64,000 nt of DNA from Limnanthes douglasii subsp. nivea (GCA_036936605.1 JAUPFV010000002.1:168091739-168155738), one strand, 5' to 3'. Numbered from the stretch's first letter, positions 11,700 to 24,289 are shown. The notes: generated from the sequence alone by a model not told the origin. Numbers and translations: made by a program.

Positions 11700-13270
11700 C
11701 TAGTAAGAGGGCAAAAACCGACCATGAAATATAGGTCGGGAAGGTCTCATCCTACCATAACTATTCTGACCCTATCGTCGACCTTACCTTTAATGACGAT
11801 GATTTGCACTGGGTCGTTACACCACATAAGGATTGTTTAACGGTTAACTTGGACATCAGAGGAGTAATGCTCACTAGGATTTTAGTCGAGGGGGCAGCTC
11901 GGCAAATATATTTTTCAAATCCACTTATGATGGCATGTTAGAGGTACCACCCAGCGTACTTTGGTTTTTGGTAGGATACGAAGGGAAGTCATCTCAGTGT
12001 GTGTGTGAGGGAGGTCGAGCTTATGGTCAAAGTGGACCATGGGTCTTCTAAGAAGGCACTCAAGATATTATTAATGATCCTCGATCTCCTACCATGCCAT
12101 CATTGGTCGACCGTGGCTACACCGGATGGAAGTCACTCTTTGCACTTTCCAACAATGCATCAAATATCCGGTCAGGAACTCGGTAGATATCATCAGGGGG
12201 AGCCGGCGAACTACTATGGATTGTTATGCATTGACTATTGACCCAACCAAGCCTCTCCAATAGCAATTAGCCGACGATGGGGAGCAAGGAGAACCCAGCA
12301 CAGGCATCCCCTCGCCTGATCCCAAGGATGACCCAATGGAGATTGAGAAACCTAATGTTGTGCATATTAATATTGTTGATGACCTTGTGGCCGAGGGCCG
12401 TATTATACGCTTAGGTAATGATTTGTATCCTGCTTTTAAACATTCGTTGATAAACCTGATAGAAAAAATTAGATATTTTTTCTTGGAATGCTAGTGATGT
12501 GTTAAGGGTAGACTCATCTATAATTTTCCATAAATTAGCGATACATACATATGTTAAACCTATCTGATAGAAACGTTGTTCCTTCTCCGTGGAGCAACAG
12601 GAGGCCATAAGTGCTGAGGTTGATAAACTTTTCGACTCGGGCATATACGCTGAGCTCGATACCCGATCTTGGTTGCAAACCCCCATGTTGGTCAATAAGA
12701 AGGGGAGGCAGTGGCGCATGTGCGTCAAATTTACATAAATGAACCAAGCATGCCCCAAATACGCATTCATGTTGCCTCGTTTTGACCAATTAGTAGACTC
12801 GGCATGTAGTTGTGAATTTCTCTTGTTTATATATGTGTACTCGGGATACAATTAAATTCGTTTGCACCCATCAGATGAAGAATGCACGACGTTCCAAACC
12901 GAGCGACGGCTTTACTGCTACAGCATAATACATTTTGACTTAAAGAATGCAGATTCTACATACCAACGCCTTGTGAACCATATCTTTAAAGATTACTTGG
13001 GACACCACATGGAATCCTATATTTATGATATGATCGTTAAAACCGATACGATCGACAATAAATTGGAAGTTTTACAAATTGTGTTCAGCCTCGTGTGTGA
13101 CAGTTTAACCTGAAGCTCAACCCAGTTAAATGTTCTTTCGGGGTCTGCAATGGTAAATTTCTAGGCTACATAGTTATCAAGAGGCGAATAGAAGCAGACC
13201 CTACCCAGATACAAGAAATTATCCAGATGGAACCCCCAAAGAATATCAAAGAGGTCAAATTTATAACTAT
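11700..13270 (+). pseudogene. gypsy protease and reverse transcriptase relic
   Basis: At about 12090-12170 the frame reads YHAIIGRPWLHRMEV, the block that closes the retropepsin region of Tat-type elements. RT-like sequence follows from about 12560 to 13260, in several frames, ending with FLGYIVIKRRIEADPTQIQ (13160-13220), the RT thumb region. The catalytic aspartates at about 13010-13040 read YIYDMIVK where YIDDM(I/L)VK is expected, so one Asp is lost. There are many stops and shifts. Confidence 0.7.
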
Positions 13271-14640
13271 GTATGAGTCTAAGTTTAAGAAAGTTTCTTA
13301 TGATCAGGTGTCTCGCCTTGACAACTCCACAGCCGATGCATTGGCTAAAACAACCGCTTTGGGAAAACATCCACTTATCATCCTGCACCAACTTCCAACC
13401 ACTAAGACTTTTAGTTCTCCTGACACCATCTGCATGATTGAGGAAACAACCGATTGGAGGTAACCTTATTTGCCTTACCTCTGGTCTAGTACGCTTCCGA
13501 CAGATAAAGTCGTCACTCGGTCACTACAGCTACGTGCAGGAAACTATTGTATACTAGAAGATGTTTTTTATCAGAAAGAGTGCGACATGATCATTGCTCT
13601 TATGCTTAAGTCAAGAAGAAGCTATCATAGTGATGCATGACTTGCATATTAGAGACGATGGGTCACACTGCGGCTACTGCAGCCTCATTAGACGTTTTCT
13701 CTTGGGAGGTTATTATTGGCCCGAGTTGGCAAACGATGCCGAATGCATTGTGCAATAGTGTCATCTATGTCAATAGTGTCATCCATGTCAACAGTTTTTT
13801 AACACCGGTCACCTACCAAGCGAGCCATTGTATTACAATACCTTGCCCTTTTGATAAATGGGGCATCGACATGGTCGGCCCACTGCAGATGGCAACCAAG
13901 AAGCGTCAGTTTTTTTTATTTTGGATGTGGATTATTTAACTAAGTTGGTAGAAGCAAAAGCTCTATTTCGCACTTGATCCCAAGAAATTTGTGACTTTAT
14001 TCATCATCAGATCTTGTCTCGGCTTGCATCCTCCGAATACTGGTGATAGATTATTGGCCCCCAGTTCCAAAATTCAGATCTCACTACATTCTCCAAGCGT
14101 TACGGCATCGACCAACACTTCTCCACCTTTTACTACCCGCAGGAAAATGGGCAAGTAGAGGTCACTAATAGGACGATGATGGACGGGATCAAAAAGAAGC
14201 TGGAGGGTGCTAAAGGGAAATGGCCAGACAAACTAAGCAAAGTACTATAGGCATACAGAACTACCTCGTGGACTGCAACTAGTGAAACCCCTTTGTGCTC
14301 GTTTAAGATATCAAAGAAGTGGTACCAGAAGAAGTTATTATAGCAAGACATAGGATCGCTAATTATACCGAATCCACTAACGAACCCGATCGAGCCATTG
14401 ATGTGAACCTTATAGCGGAGCGCCACGACCAAGCACGTGTGCGAACAGAGCATTATCAAAGTTTGATGAGAGGTCGTTTCAAATCCCGCCTCAAACCACG
14501 AATTCTAAAATTAGGTGATTATGTTATGAAGAAGGTTTTTCAAGGATCATGAGATAAGGTTGCTGGAAAGTTATGCCCTATACCATGGACACCGCGGAGC
14601 TTATCGCCTTGCCGATGCAGAATTCCGCGCCCCCAAACAT
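13271..14640 (+). pseudogene. gypsy RNase H end and integrase relic
   Basis: The motif SRLDNSTADALAKTTALG (about 13311-13365) is the end of a plant gypsy RNase H. It joins directly to RT thumb sequence, so most of RNase H is deleted. Integrase follows: CPFDKWGIDMVGPLQMA near 13850, a decayed core near 14040, and YYPQENGQVEVTNRTMM near 14130 with the catalytic Glu still visible. The C-terminal segment LMRGRFKSRLKPRILKLGDY (14466-14525) matches the tail of the integrase at 43800. A short near-repeat (caatagtgtcatctatgt, then again at 13773) disrupts the zinc-finger region. Confidence 0.75.
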
Positions 14641-14689
14641 CCTTGGAATATAAGTAATTTAAAGTTCTATCACCACGCTATGTAATATT

Positions 14690-15590
14690 TAGATGCGATT
14701 TTTTTCTCCCGTGTTGGGGCCGGAGGGTTTTTTAACGAGGCATCATACTTCATTATTTCTTCAATGAATGTTTCTTGCTTTCACCAACTCATGTGTTTGT
14801 CTATTATTTTTCATCCTTAGAATTTTGAACGGGTAAATGACCATGCTTACAGACTATGCCCAATACTGAGCCTGGACTATTTTAGTCGATTAATACGAAC
14901 AGGCTGATTGGCCACGCCTACGGGCTACGTAAGGGTCATACTGAGCCCAATACCTTGTACCAGTAGTAATAAGCGAACTAATAAAAAATTAAGCCCTTTA
15001 GGGCCATGCAATTGGTCAAAACGGTCGTGCATATGAACTAGCTGAGGGGCATGTCTCACTCAAGCTACGCGAAGAGCCGTACTGAGCTCGATCTTGTAAG
15101 AATCCATTATGTCCCCATATAATTCACAAACACATGTATCTTCATCAAAGTTATCTACAATTACTTTACACATATCAAGTTGAAACATACCAATGATTAA
15201 ATAGTCATTAAAAGTTACGTCATAAATCAACCAATGTTTTCAAAAACTCCTCATTTACACCACACTTCCAATGGCTCACCAAATAAATTTAATTTTTTAA
15301 ATAGACAACGCATAAAATAAAGAATTAGGTATAACAAGCAAGGCTTCAGTCTCCACCATCCTTTTACCACCAGCAGGGATATCGATCAATCCTTGCTTCG
15401 AGCCTCCCCCCCCCCTCCCATCCACCTAGGCTAGCCCAATAGATGGTTTAACTGGCTCTTTTGTGTGTGGCTTTAACATAGGTATGGAAGTACCCCCCAC
15501 TGGTAGTCAATGTTCCACAAGTACTAGTTTTTTCAATGACCCCAACTTCATGCTCGGGTTTAATTTTAGCAGCTCTACAAGTGTATCCTT
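14690..15590 (+). other. post-pol non-coding region of the gypsy element
   Basis: There is no reading frame of note. It begins with the ggttttttaacgaggcatc block typical of the region after pol in Tat-type elements. It then holds loosely repeated phrases such as ctacgggctacg and atactgagccc (14880-15090), suggesting worn tandem repeats. There is a C-rich run at 15403-15420. Confidence 0.5.
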
Positions 15591-16566
15591 TTAATTTATT
15601 TCCATCATCCCCATGGCTACTTGCATAACTTGTCTTTCACGCTCATCCAAATCCACCTCTGTCTTTATCAGCGGCTCCCTTCTCTGGTACTTCATCTCGA
15701 CCTTCAGCTCACCCACAATTACCTTTAACCTTCCATTGTCCATTGTTAACTCTACAATGCGCTCGGACTGCTCCTCAACCCTTTTAGCCTGGGCCAATAT
15801 TATGTGTAAGCATATCGGCGCTCTTAATATCAACTTGTAATTCCTTTTGATAAGACCATTATTTTTCGCAATCAACAAAGCTCCACTAGTGGTTAGCTCC
15901 TTACATTTTCCCTATATGCGTCACATGCACTTATAATTTAGGCTAGTTCACTGCGAAACCCATCATTTTCTTGAGATATTTTTTCATGTCGTGCATTTCC
16001 TGGCCTGTAAGTATTTTTTAACCGAGCAAGCTCGGTAATCAATCCTTTCACATACCCAAAAAACATAATGTCGGGCTTCCGTTTTTCCATCATCTGGTAA
16101 TATACGTTCAACATGCAATGGTATGACAGCACAAGTGAACTATGATGCATTTTTATATATAATAAGGTTAGACATTCTATTCTCACTTCATTGTCTATGA
16201 ATTTTCAATATTTAAACATAAGAAAGTACATTTACCTCGATGGCAGGCTCCAATTGTGGTTGTAAAATCTCGCTCATATGTATATTATCGTAAAATCATA
16301 ACTTCGGGCACCATTTCAGCTACTCTAGCATAATCATAGACGGACGCGGCATCACCGTTTACACGATGAATCTCCTCAACTACCCCAGCACCTCGGGTAG
16401 CCCTGAACGCATGATCTTTTCTTAGTGTGAGGTCTGGCCTTACGATGTTAACGAACGAGGAACCCGCACCCACCTCTTGCACAAAGTTAGCATAAGAAAA
16501 CTTTACGTCCGCGCTCTTTATAAAATTCTCCATCTGGTGCGCTATTTCATCTGGTATTTTATTCAT
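15591..16566 (-). pseudogene. antisense coiled-coil ORF of the 9707 gypsy element
   Basis: Three minus-strand frames lie in line: 16566-16285, 16186-15938 and 15878-15591. The first begins MNKIPDEIAHQMENFIKSAD and has a mixed charged/hydrophobic pattern. The second contains FGYVKGLITELARLKNTY, and the third is rich in heptad-like Leu/Val/Glu (VEEQSERIVELTMDNGRLK), as in a coiled coil. The position between pol and the missing 3' LTR, on the opposite strand, matches the additional ORF known from Tat-lineage elements. The function is unknown. It is interrupted by stops, although some may mark introns. Confidence 0.55.
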
Positions 16567-17700
16567 CTTCTTCGGTACACCACTACTCTTACCGACATGC
16601 TATGACTGACCATCCTTCAAAAACATAAAGATTCATGTTAGGTAACGGTAAATAATTTTTCGTGTTTCTATAAAGCCATGGATAATTATGATTCTCACTT
16701 GTGGATCAATGATACAAAGAAAGAGTACAAATTAATACAAGATAATGCAGTTTGAGAGCCTTTCCTATTACCCTAATAAATGAAGTCGATTGGTTGTAAG
16801 TAAGGTTACAAAAACCAAACGAGATTTTAAGGGTAATATGGAAAGACATAAAGTGCAACTTGTGACAATAAGATACACTCAACGTACAAAAATTGACTTT
16901 AAAAAGATATTCTCTCAATTTTTATGAATGATTCATGTAGAAAAAACATAGTACTAGTAACACATTTTAACCTATTCATCAAATGGGTGTTAAGACTATT
17001 TTTCTTAAAGAGTGACATTAAGGAAAATATTCTATATAGTGTGCAATAATAAAAAATATATATATGGACTTAAATAGGTTTCTCAATAGTGGTAGCACAA
17101 GTTCTATGAAATAATAATTTCCTTTGGTTTTGAGATAAACTGGTTAAAAATTATGGATAATAACGATTTCATAGTATTGAGTTCAAATTTTAGTGTGTCC
17201 TTGAATACCTCTATTGCAAAAGGATACAAATTAAATATAATTCAATGTCCAGTTTTTTGTTTTGCGATTTAGGGAATACAAAAGGTCTCATATGCTTTGG
17301 AACTCGAGAATCTAATGTATTCTTAATTTTGTCCAAGTTCGGGCATTGCATTTGTTTTTGGGTTGTTAGATGGTATGTGATTAGTAAGGAGATGGATCAT
17401 TCGAAAGCGGCAAAATGGGACTCTGTGGTATAAGCAAAAGAAATTACACATGTTGATATTAAATAAGTTAGGATAACTTAGGAGATCAATGAGTATTCTT
17501 ACTCAGATTTTAGTAAGTTGTGCGGACACAATAGATAGCATGTTAGGAAAAATATTCATATTAGTTAAATCTATAATATTATGGAAAATGTAAAACAGCA
17601 CTAGTAGCATCCTCTCTATTGTCGTAGAATTTGTTATGTGTTTTAATGCATCCAACTAGTCATTATGGTTAAAATAATTAAGTCATTGTTTATGGTCACA
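16567..17700. other. AT-rich stretch, no gene seen
   Basis: Only short frames with no motif are present. If copy A downstream once belonged to a minus-strand element, its LTR should lie here, but I could not find a convincing TG...CA pair or a second copy. Confidence 0.4.
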
Positions 17701-17708
17701 ACTCTTCC

Positions 17709-17716
17709 TATAAATA
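17709..17716 (+). promoter_or_regulatory. TATA box of extra-ORF copy A
   Basis: TATAAATA lies in a block (cttcctataaatacatcttc) that recurs almost unchanged at 28690-28711 before copy B. It is followed by a CT-rich leader. Conservation between two otherwise well-diverged copies argues that this is a real core promoter. Confidence 0.6.
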
Positions 17717-17739
17717 CATCTTCGTTACTCCTTTGACTC

Positions 17740-20353
17740 TGACCATTAAAATTCTAGAGATATAAAGAGAAAGTCCACTGAGTTATTCACTCATCCACCG
17801 TTTCCGCCGTACTCAACCCCCGTAGATCATATCCGGTATGCTTTTGATCCACTCTTGTTTTGTTTATGTTTAGCTTAGCCAATTGTTGGGATTGGCTTAC
17901 CATCGCTCAGTGAGCCGCTGAAAGAAACGTTGTCAGTATTATTGATGATAAACCTAAGAAAATTACTCAAACCTTTACATACGGTCGTTGGCCTCATACC
18001 AGAAACTCATCACCCTCTATATCCCTCAGAAGCGCTCCACATAACCCCTCTAATCTAACTCCCTAGGCTTGTTCGCAAAAACCACCTCGATCAAACTGAA
18101 ATCAATTGGCTCAAACCAGCAAAGAAATTTCTCCTCGTAGGAGTGGTTTCATTTCTACGGGAGACTTTGAAGATCTCAACACTTCAACAAATCCTACCAA
18201 AACAACTACTACACAACTTCCTCCCTCGAAGGGAATGACTATGACAAATAAAAAATCAAAAGGGATCCCTTCGGAAAACACCCAAAATGAAGCTTCGAAC
18301 AAAACCAGCAATTCACAAGATATGCCTACAACATCGAAGTCACCCTCTCACAATCAAGAACAATGCACCATCACAACTGCCCCTTGCTAACTCCAAGATA
18401 AAATATCTGAGGAGGCCGCCAAATCAGAATCCATGACAGAAATTGACTTAGATATTCACAATCTTGAGAATAATCCTCATTATGATTCCAAAGGTGATGC
18501 TACAAAAAAGAAGAAACGCTAAAAAATAAAAATAAGACTTAGGAGACTGTCACACTTTCTGAGGACATTATTTCCAATTTGAGTATCAACCTCAAAGACG
18601 TCCTCCTTGAATATCTTATTGCACTTAACAATGTGCAATAAAAATATTTAAATCAATTAGAGAGATTTTTAAAATGCAATGGAGGATTCTAGAGAATGTT
18701 TCCCTTCGGTTGCCATCGTTTGGAGAGACCCTATTTTCATGCAGTGAAAACAAACTAGTAGTCTACCCGGAAATTCTGAAGTAGGATCTTTGGTTTCTGT
18801 TGGACCCAGTTGTGGTAGACTACTTCAAAATAATCGACCTCTGGCTGACCCAAGAAAGTCCAAAACTTTGGTTTACCTTATTGTCCAACATCATGACGTC
18901 AAGGCTTACCGAAATTGCTCTACCCATAGAATAGTTTATAGCCAAAACTAGTCTTTCCAAAAACCTTATTCTAACATTCTATTATTTGACCCTCTAAAAC
19001 TTATCAAATATAATCGATGATCTACTCGACGAAAATAAAACATGGAAGCAAAAAAATTCTTTATTTTTGGCTACTGGGAAAATGTCAAGGGGTTTTTGCT
19101 GGAGAATCCCTCAAGACTGTCTCTCAAGTGGGAGAGAACAAGTAAGTTGCATGATTTCTAATTTACTATTCCTTCAATTATTGTTAATGTTATTTGCATT
19201 GTGCATAAATTTTAACGCAACATAAAATTCACAAAGCTGGTATCGATGATACGTTTGTAAAACTAAGTGAATGGGCAGAACGAGTAAGGTCAAATGAGTA
19301 TTATAATGCTTTTAAGCCTCTGAGCTTTATCCAGAGTCATCTATGGAAGATCTCCCCAGATTTTGTTGTGCTTGCAGATCAATTAATGAAACCCTCTAAT
19401 TCAAAAGATGTTGTGAAAATATTGAGTGCTCTAGATACACGTGTCATACTTCTTGTTCTGAATAGATCCCTTAGCCATAAACCAAAGAAATATTCGACGA
19501 AAAAAATCTAAACGTGCTCTTTAGAAAGAGAAAAAAAATGAGTGCCCAAAGAAGAAACTGAATATGAAGGTTGTAGAAGATATCACTCCTAAAACTAAGT
19601 AATCGCAAGCTGAGGCATTCAAAAAGATAAAAAAAAGATAGTCACCTCAAAGAAAAAATATTGTTTCCTCATAAACTCTCCACGTAACTGCTTTAGAGGA
19701 CGTTGTTGATGTGTCCTCCCCAAATCTGACTCTGGATGCCGAGAGGGGAGAAAAAAATGAAGATCAAGACTTATACACAAAGCCCCAACTTTAAGAAATT
19801 GAAGATTATGTTGTTTAAATGGGAAATAAAGGTGTCGAGGCTTTCTAGATAATGTAGGAAATAATATTCCAAATAATGAACTAGTATTAGTTGACACTCG
19901 ACCTAAATTACGTCAAACACATGGTCCGCATTGTTTTCTGGGCACTCATTCTGAAGCGTCAGTCTTTGAGAAATGTTTTTCTTCATACCCCTCCAATAAA
20001 CCATCCGAAGAAGTGTTGAACTTACACTCTTTTTTTACAAACCTCGAAAGTACTGCCAAAAAGACAAGTGAAGAAATTGTATCCGCTCGAAATCAATTGG
20101 TGCAATTCGCAAAGGATGTGGTGTGATGGAAAAAGAAGCTACCGGTAACAAAAAAATGGGCTAATATTTGTAACAAAACTTTAATTGAGAAATTCCAAGC
20201 CTTTTAAGAGGATAAGTTAGAGTTTCATATTAGGGTTATCCATATAAAAAATCGCTTGGCCTCGAAACATAAAAAATAATGGGAGCAATTAAATTTGAAG
20301 CACACCTCAGAAGGCAGATCGGATGGTGCATCCAGTGATAATCAGGGTAAATA
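17740..20353 (+). pseudogene. retrotransposon-type extra ORF, copy A (gypsy-type transposon domain plus coiled coil)
   Basis: Paralogue of copy B at 28740-31640. A Ser/Thr/Pro/Lys-rich N-terminus (18106-18530; the first piece seems to start at a non-ATG codon) is followed by a domain at about 18725-19110 containing NKLVVYPEILK, then a TAG, then DLWFLLDPVVVDYFKIIDLW and KTWKQKNSLFLATG. This pattern resembles the Pfam 'putative gypsy type transposon' domain (Transposase_28). An intron is likely after 19140 (AACAAGTAAGT, matching the copy B donor). After it comes LSEWAERVRSNEYYNAFKPL (19262-19325). The tail has a coiled-coil-like segment with FFTNLESTAKKTSEEI (20025-20075). Many stops and shifts. 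Its host element is not evident, and a gypsy LTR begins 400 bp downstream. Confidence 0.65.
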
Positions 20354-20752
20354 TGAATCATCTATATTTTTGTGTTTGTAACTTGTGGTTTTTAGTATGC
20401 GTTTGACTTGTAAGTACTTGTCACATGGCATGATTTATGGTCGTAAGTGCTAATCATATAGCATTTTTGTTTTGAAAATGTTAAGTGTTGTTTCCGTTTT
20501 TCAACTTGTCTTAAGGAATTATCATGCTACACACTTTGGTACCTCAAAAAATGCTTTGATAGACGTTAAAACTTTGAATTATATCGTCATTCACATTCAC
20601 ACTTTGAAAAATGCTTTTATATATGTTAGTGATAAGGGAAGGAAAATATAGGTGATTAATATATATAATTTATTCCACAAATGAGACTAAGGATTATATA
20701 TTTAGTGGTTAACGACCAAAGTAAAGAAATCATAAGATATAGAGGAGTCAAA
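20354..20752. other. spacer between extra-ORF copy A and the next gypsy LTR
   Basis: AT-rich sequence with two loosely repeated phrases (cacactttggtacctcaaaaa and cacactttgaaaaatgcttt, about 20530 and 20600). Similar 'cactttgaa' repeats occur after copy B (31830-31880), supporting common descent of the flanks. Confidence 0.4.
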
Positions 20753-21053
20753 TGATACACCCCAAAAGCTTGTCTGTAAATAGTTAAATAGAGGGGTGAG
20801 AAATCCACTTTTATGGTGGTAATTATGTAATTTTACTATCTACCTCATTTACTATATAAAGGACATTCCCTTTTAGGAAAAATGGCCAATGATTACTCTA
20901 TTATTGCTACATTTATTCCTTTTGTCTCCTTTCCTTTCTAGTAATAATTGATTTCACTATTCGATGTCACTTCATACGAATATTCTCTAGTCCGACCCTC
21001 TCCCACAAACATTTTCGCTTCTGAACTTCACTAAGGATTTTCTGAGTTTATCA
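20753..21053 (+). repeat. 5' LTR of the truncated gypsy element
   Basis: It begins TGATACACC and ends TTTATCA, giving a perfect TGATA/TATCA terminal pair and a length of 301 bp. A TATA box, TATATAAA, lies at 20853-20860. The primer site starts two bases after the LTR. No 3' partner is present. Confidence 0.8.
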
Positions 21054-21054
21054 G

Positions 21055-21074
21055 TGGCGCCGTCTATGGGAACT
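21055..21074 (+). other. gypsy primer-binding site
   Basis: TGGCGCCGTCTATGGGAACT directly follows the LTR. Its first ten bases fit the 3' end of a plant tRNA-Asp type, and the block is a common primer site in plant gypsy elements. Confidence 0.8.
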
Positions 21075-21128
21075 GTTTGGTACCCAGAATTAATTTTCTA
21101 AAACCTTGAAAAAATCTAAAAAAAACAT

Positions 21129-22618
21129 ATGGATACTGAAGCTCGTGAAGAGATCGAGATTAATCAGACGAGAGATCTAGTCGGTATTGAGTCTGGTGAC
21201 CATTTGATGGAAAAACAAGTAACGAACGAAGGCAATGCCCCGAATCGGTATGCAGAAGAGCTTCTAAAGGAATCAGTCCTAGTCACTAGACGAAAAGAGC
21301 TACTAGAATACATCGAAAGGCTGAATGCGGAAATGGAAGCCATGATGGCAAGTTCCAAGAAGGTTAGATCTGAGGTTCGACAAGAAATAATTGAGGCTGA
21401 TCAGACCCAAGATGTCGTTCAACCCGAAGAAAACCAACGAAGATACGAGCCGTCCGACTGTAGTGAATATACCTTCTTGAGTTCTGAAAAGTCTTCATCA
21501 TCGGAAACGGATGCCAGATACAAATCGGATCGAATTCACAAAGATTCAAGGACGCGCAAACACGTTCATCGGACTAGTCGGAGAAGGAATGGGTCAAGAA
21601 AGAAAGCCGACCTTGGTAAGCAGAAAATTTACTCCGATGAGCCGGACAATACGGGAGATGTTCGAGTCGAACATATCACTACTCGGAGACAACCTCAATT
21701 CGATAGCTATCATCAAGATTACCGAATCAATAATCATTTCACTTCTCTGACTGAAGAAAGATTGTACCCAACAGCCAATGATGGACCAATGGGAAGCGTT
21801 TACAAAGTCGGACACAACTGGAGGTCATCCCCTCTTTCCCCGAAAATCCTCTCTGGGCATCTTCCCAAGTGGTTCGATATTTCCAATCTAGAGAAGTTTG
21901 AAGGAACTCAGGATCTGGACAACCATATCGAGCAGTTTAAAAACTTTATGATCAATTACAATGACGATGACAAGTTGTTATGTAGAGCATTCTCTCAGAC
22001 ATTTAAGAACGCTGCGTCCAAGTGGTATAACCGGCTGCCACAAGGATGCATAAAGGACTTCGATATGTTTTGGCACATGTTCGGAAAACACTTCGTCGGG
22101 AGCAAAAACTTTTGCGCAAATGGAGATACCATCATCTATTGTAGACCAAAAATTGGAGAAAGTTTGAAAGAATACATGAAATGTTTCATTCGGGTCAAGA
22201 CGGACATGGAATTTTTGTGAAGACAAGGTAGCACTAGCCGCTTTCCGGATGGGTCTTCTTCCGGAGGTAATGAAGGAAAATGTCGCAGAGACACAAGCTA
22301 TGACATTTGGAGCTCCGTTGGATCAGATAGAGAAAAGAATCTTAGTCGAAGAGACTAGGGTCTCGGAGATAGAATCCATGTTTCAATTCTATCAGGATCT
22401 GAGCTTAGCCAGGGCCAGTACGAAGACGGTGAATGTCCGACCCCAAGCTACGCATTCGGTCGCGACTGTCCGACCACGGGCCCAAGTTCAAGCAACGAAT
22501 CAAACCCCTCAACGGACGATACATAACCAACAGTACCAGCAGGCAGGTCAAGCAGCTCAACAGTATGTCAGACCTGCATCAAATAGGTGGGTCTGACCAG
22601 CTCATTACGTCGAATTGA
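21129..22618 (+). pseudogene. gypsy gag (capsid), one frameshift
   Basis: The 363-codon frame 21129-22220 begins MDTEAREEIEINQTRD and has a long charged N-terminus with a likely coiled coil (about residues 45-90) and an Arg/Ser/Lys-rich stretch. The capsid domain is at about residues 255-350, with LEKFEGTQDLDNHIEQFKNF, ASKWYNRLPQGCIKDFDMFW and HFVGSKNF. One extra T in a T-run near 22215 shifts the frame; the continuation (from about 22217) reads CEDKVALAAFRMGLLPEVMK and ends with a Gln-rich tail. A TGA at about 22594 replaces a codon just before the zinc-knuckle region. It is homologous to the gag at 38615. Confidence 0.85.
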
Positions 22619-23618
22619 CCGAGTGTGTCTCAACCATTTTCGAGAAGGCACGTGTGAATGTGCATTTTTGCAAGCCTTTTCCATTACAGACGCTGAGGGA
22701 GCACAGGAAGAACAAAAACTGTCAGTTCAATGACGATATCGGGACGATATCGGACATCACACCAAGGATCGTGTGGCATTAAAGAAAGAAGTCCAGTATC
22801 TGATAGAGAACGGAAAGCTAGTTGATTTTGTCAAGAAGAATACCGCAATTGCACCAAAACAAGAAGCTGCTCTGAGGCAGCAAGATGCCATGATGATATT
22901 TGATGTGATCAATGAAGAATTTGTTGATGCATTCAATGTATCAGAATATCTTAATCCGAAGCTGGGCAGGAACAGTGTAAACATGGTAGAGGAATCAATC
23001 CCCAGAGGAAAGGTCAGTGAGTTATGTGCTTTTTTCGAATCACTAACTATTTTCGGTGGAGACACGGTGGCAAGTATATCAAATTATTCTAGGAAAAGGC
23101 ACATCGTGAGTCTGGCAACGCAGTTGGAAGCAAGACCCTCGTCGTATCTATACAGAAACCTATCACCAATTATTTGCTTCGAGGATGACGACATGAGAGA
23201 TGTAGCTGGTCCACATGAAGACGAAGTGCTGATTGGAGCAGAGATAGCTGGAAACGAGATAATAAAAATCTTGATAGACATAGGGAGCTCTGCCAACATA
23301 ATTTTTATGACAACCTACAACCAGATAACCAATCCCCCAACAATCCTACGATCTGACAGAACGATAGTGGGATTCATTGGTGCGGACGCCGACGTAGTCG
23401 GAGAATTCGAAGGAATGGTAGAGTTGAGAAGAGGGTCATTTAAGAAGATAGTCACAGTACTATTTTTCGTGGTGGACGCCCCCACATTGTACAACGTCAT
23501 CTTCGGAAGGTCGTGGTTCTCTAAGATGCACGTTGTGTCGTCTACAGTTCACCGGTATATAAAATATGTAGTGGGCAGCAATGTGAGAACAGTAAGGTCG
23601 AGTCAAAAAATGGCAAGT
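22619..23618 (+). pseudogene. gypsy nucleocapsid remnant and retropepsin
   Basis: The frame at 22773-23663 is open for 296 codons. An 11-bp tandem duplication at 22732-22753 separates it from the upstream zinc-knuckle-like sequence (CQFNDDIG, then HHTKDRVALKKEV in the other frame). The protease segment at about 23220-23530 shows VLIGAEIAGNEIIKILIDIG followed by SSANIIF. The active site reads D-I-G instead of D-T/S-G, so catalysis is doubtful. It closes with PTLYNVIFGRSWFSKMHVV. The last 15 or so codons after RSSQKMA look foreign to the element. Confidence 0.82.
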
Positions 23619-24289
23619 AAAAAATCATCTATAATTAAAACTTATATAAAACTCAGCTTTTAAATACCGTGTTTGGTTTGCATGTTTTGTTCATTTTTTA
23701 TATTAGTTATAAGTTAAGATTCTCTTATTCTTATATTTTGAAAATTATTTGTTTAACAAAAATAAATAAATAACAGTAACTTGTTATTATTAATAGTGAA
23801 CAAAATAATATGCACAAAAGAATAAATAACAGATGTGACACTGAAAGCCCAAAAACAATCGAGATGAACATCAGCAACATAAAGGTTGAAGTTATTTTCT
23901 CCATCAGATTTTTTATTTTCTCCGTAATTCAAAATCTAAAAAATACTGATCACTAGCCTTTACTATTTTGCCCTCACTTTATCTTTTAATTAATAATTTT
24001 ATGCATTAACCATTCTCAAACACTTATATAAACAAACACAAGATTTAACCCAATTGAATCCAACATATATGCTTTACTTTATAAAATTTAGACCCAAAAA
24101 ATAAAAACACCCTAAATGTGATAAAGACTATCCATGGAGGAGGAAGACACTCAAACCAAAGATTTAACACCAGAGAACATCGCACAATCAACCAACAATA
24201 TAATTTAATCTTATTTTTAAGTTTGCATTCACGTAAATTGAATATTCATGCTAAAAAACCATTTGAGACAAAATCTTGATTTCTACAAG
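23619..24289. other. AT-rich stretch after the truncated gypsy element, no gene seen
   Basis: Only a 24-codon frame (ATG at 24134) opens here, which is too short to support. No repeat boundary or target duplication explains the truncation at about 23618. Confidence 0.4.

Larger units (their letters stand above)
9707..16566 (+). mobile_element. decayed Ty3/gypsy element, Tat type, with antisense extra ORF
   Basis: A putative 5' LTR and primer site are followed by gag, protease, RT, RNase H and integrase relics up to about 14640 in the gypsy order, all on the plus strand and broken by many stops and shifts. A conserved post-pol block (ggttttttaacgaggcatc, about 14728) and a minus-strand coiled-coil ORF (15591-16566) follow. 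No matching 3' LTR could be found before 17700, so the right end is lost or too diverged to see. The Tat assignment rests on the gag type and the antisense ORF. Confidence 0.75.
20753..23618 (+). mobile_element. Ty3/gypsy element, 5' half only (LTR, gag, protease)
   Basis: LTR, primer site, gag and protease are read in order on the plus strand. After the protease segment that ends RSSQKMA the similarity to the element at 38131 stops abruptly and AT-rich non-coding DNA begins, so RT, RNase H, integrase and the 3' LTR are absent. The remaining coding sequence is better preserved than in the other gypsy copies, with only a few lesions. Confidence 0.88.

Noticed and set aside
24134..24208. 24-codon ORF beginning MEEEDTQTKDL
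   Set aside because: Too short, and no splice or homology support, although the composition is protein-like.
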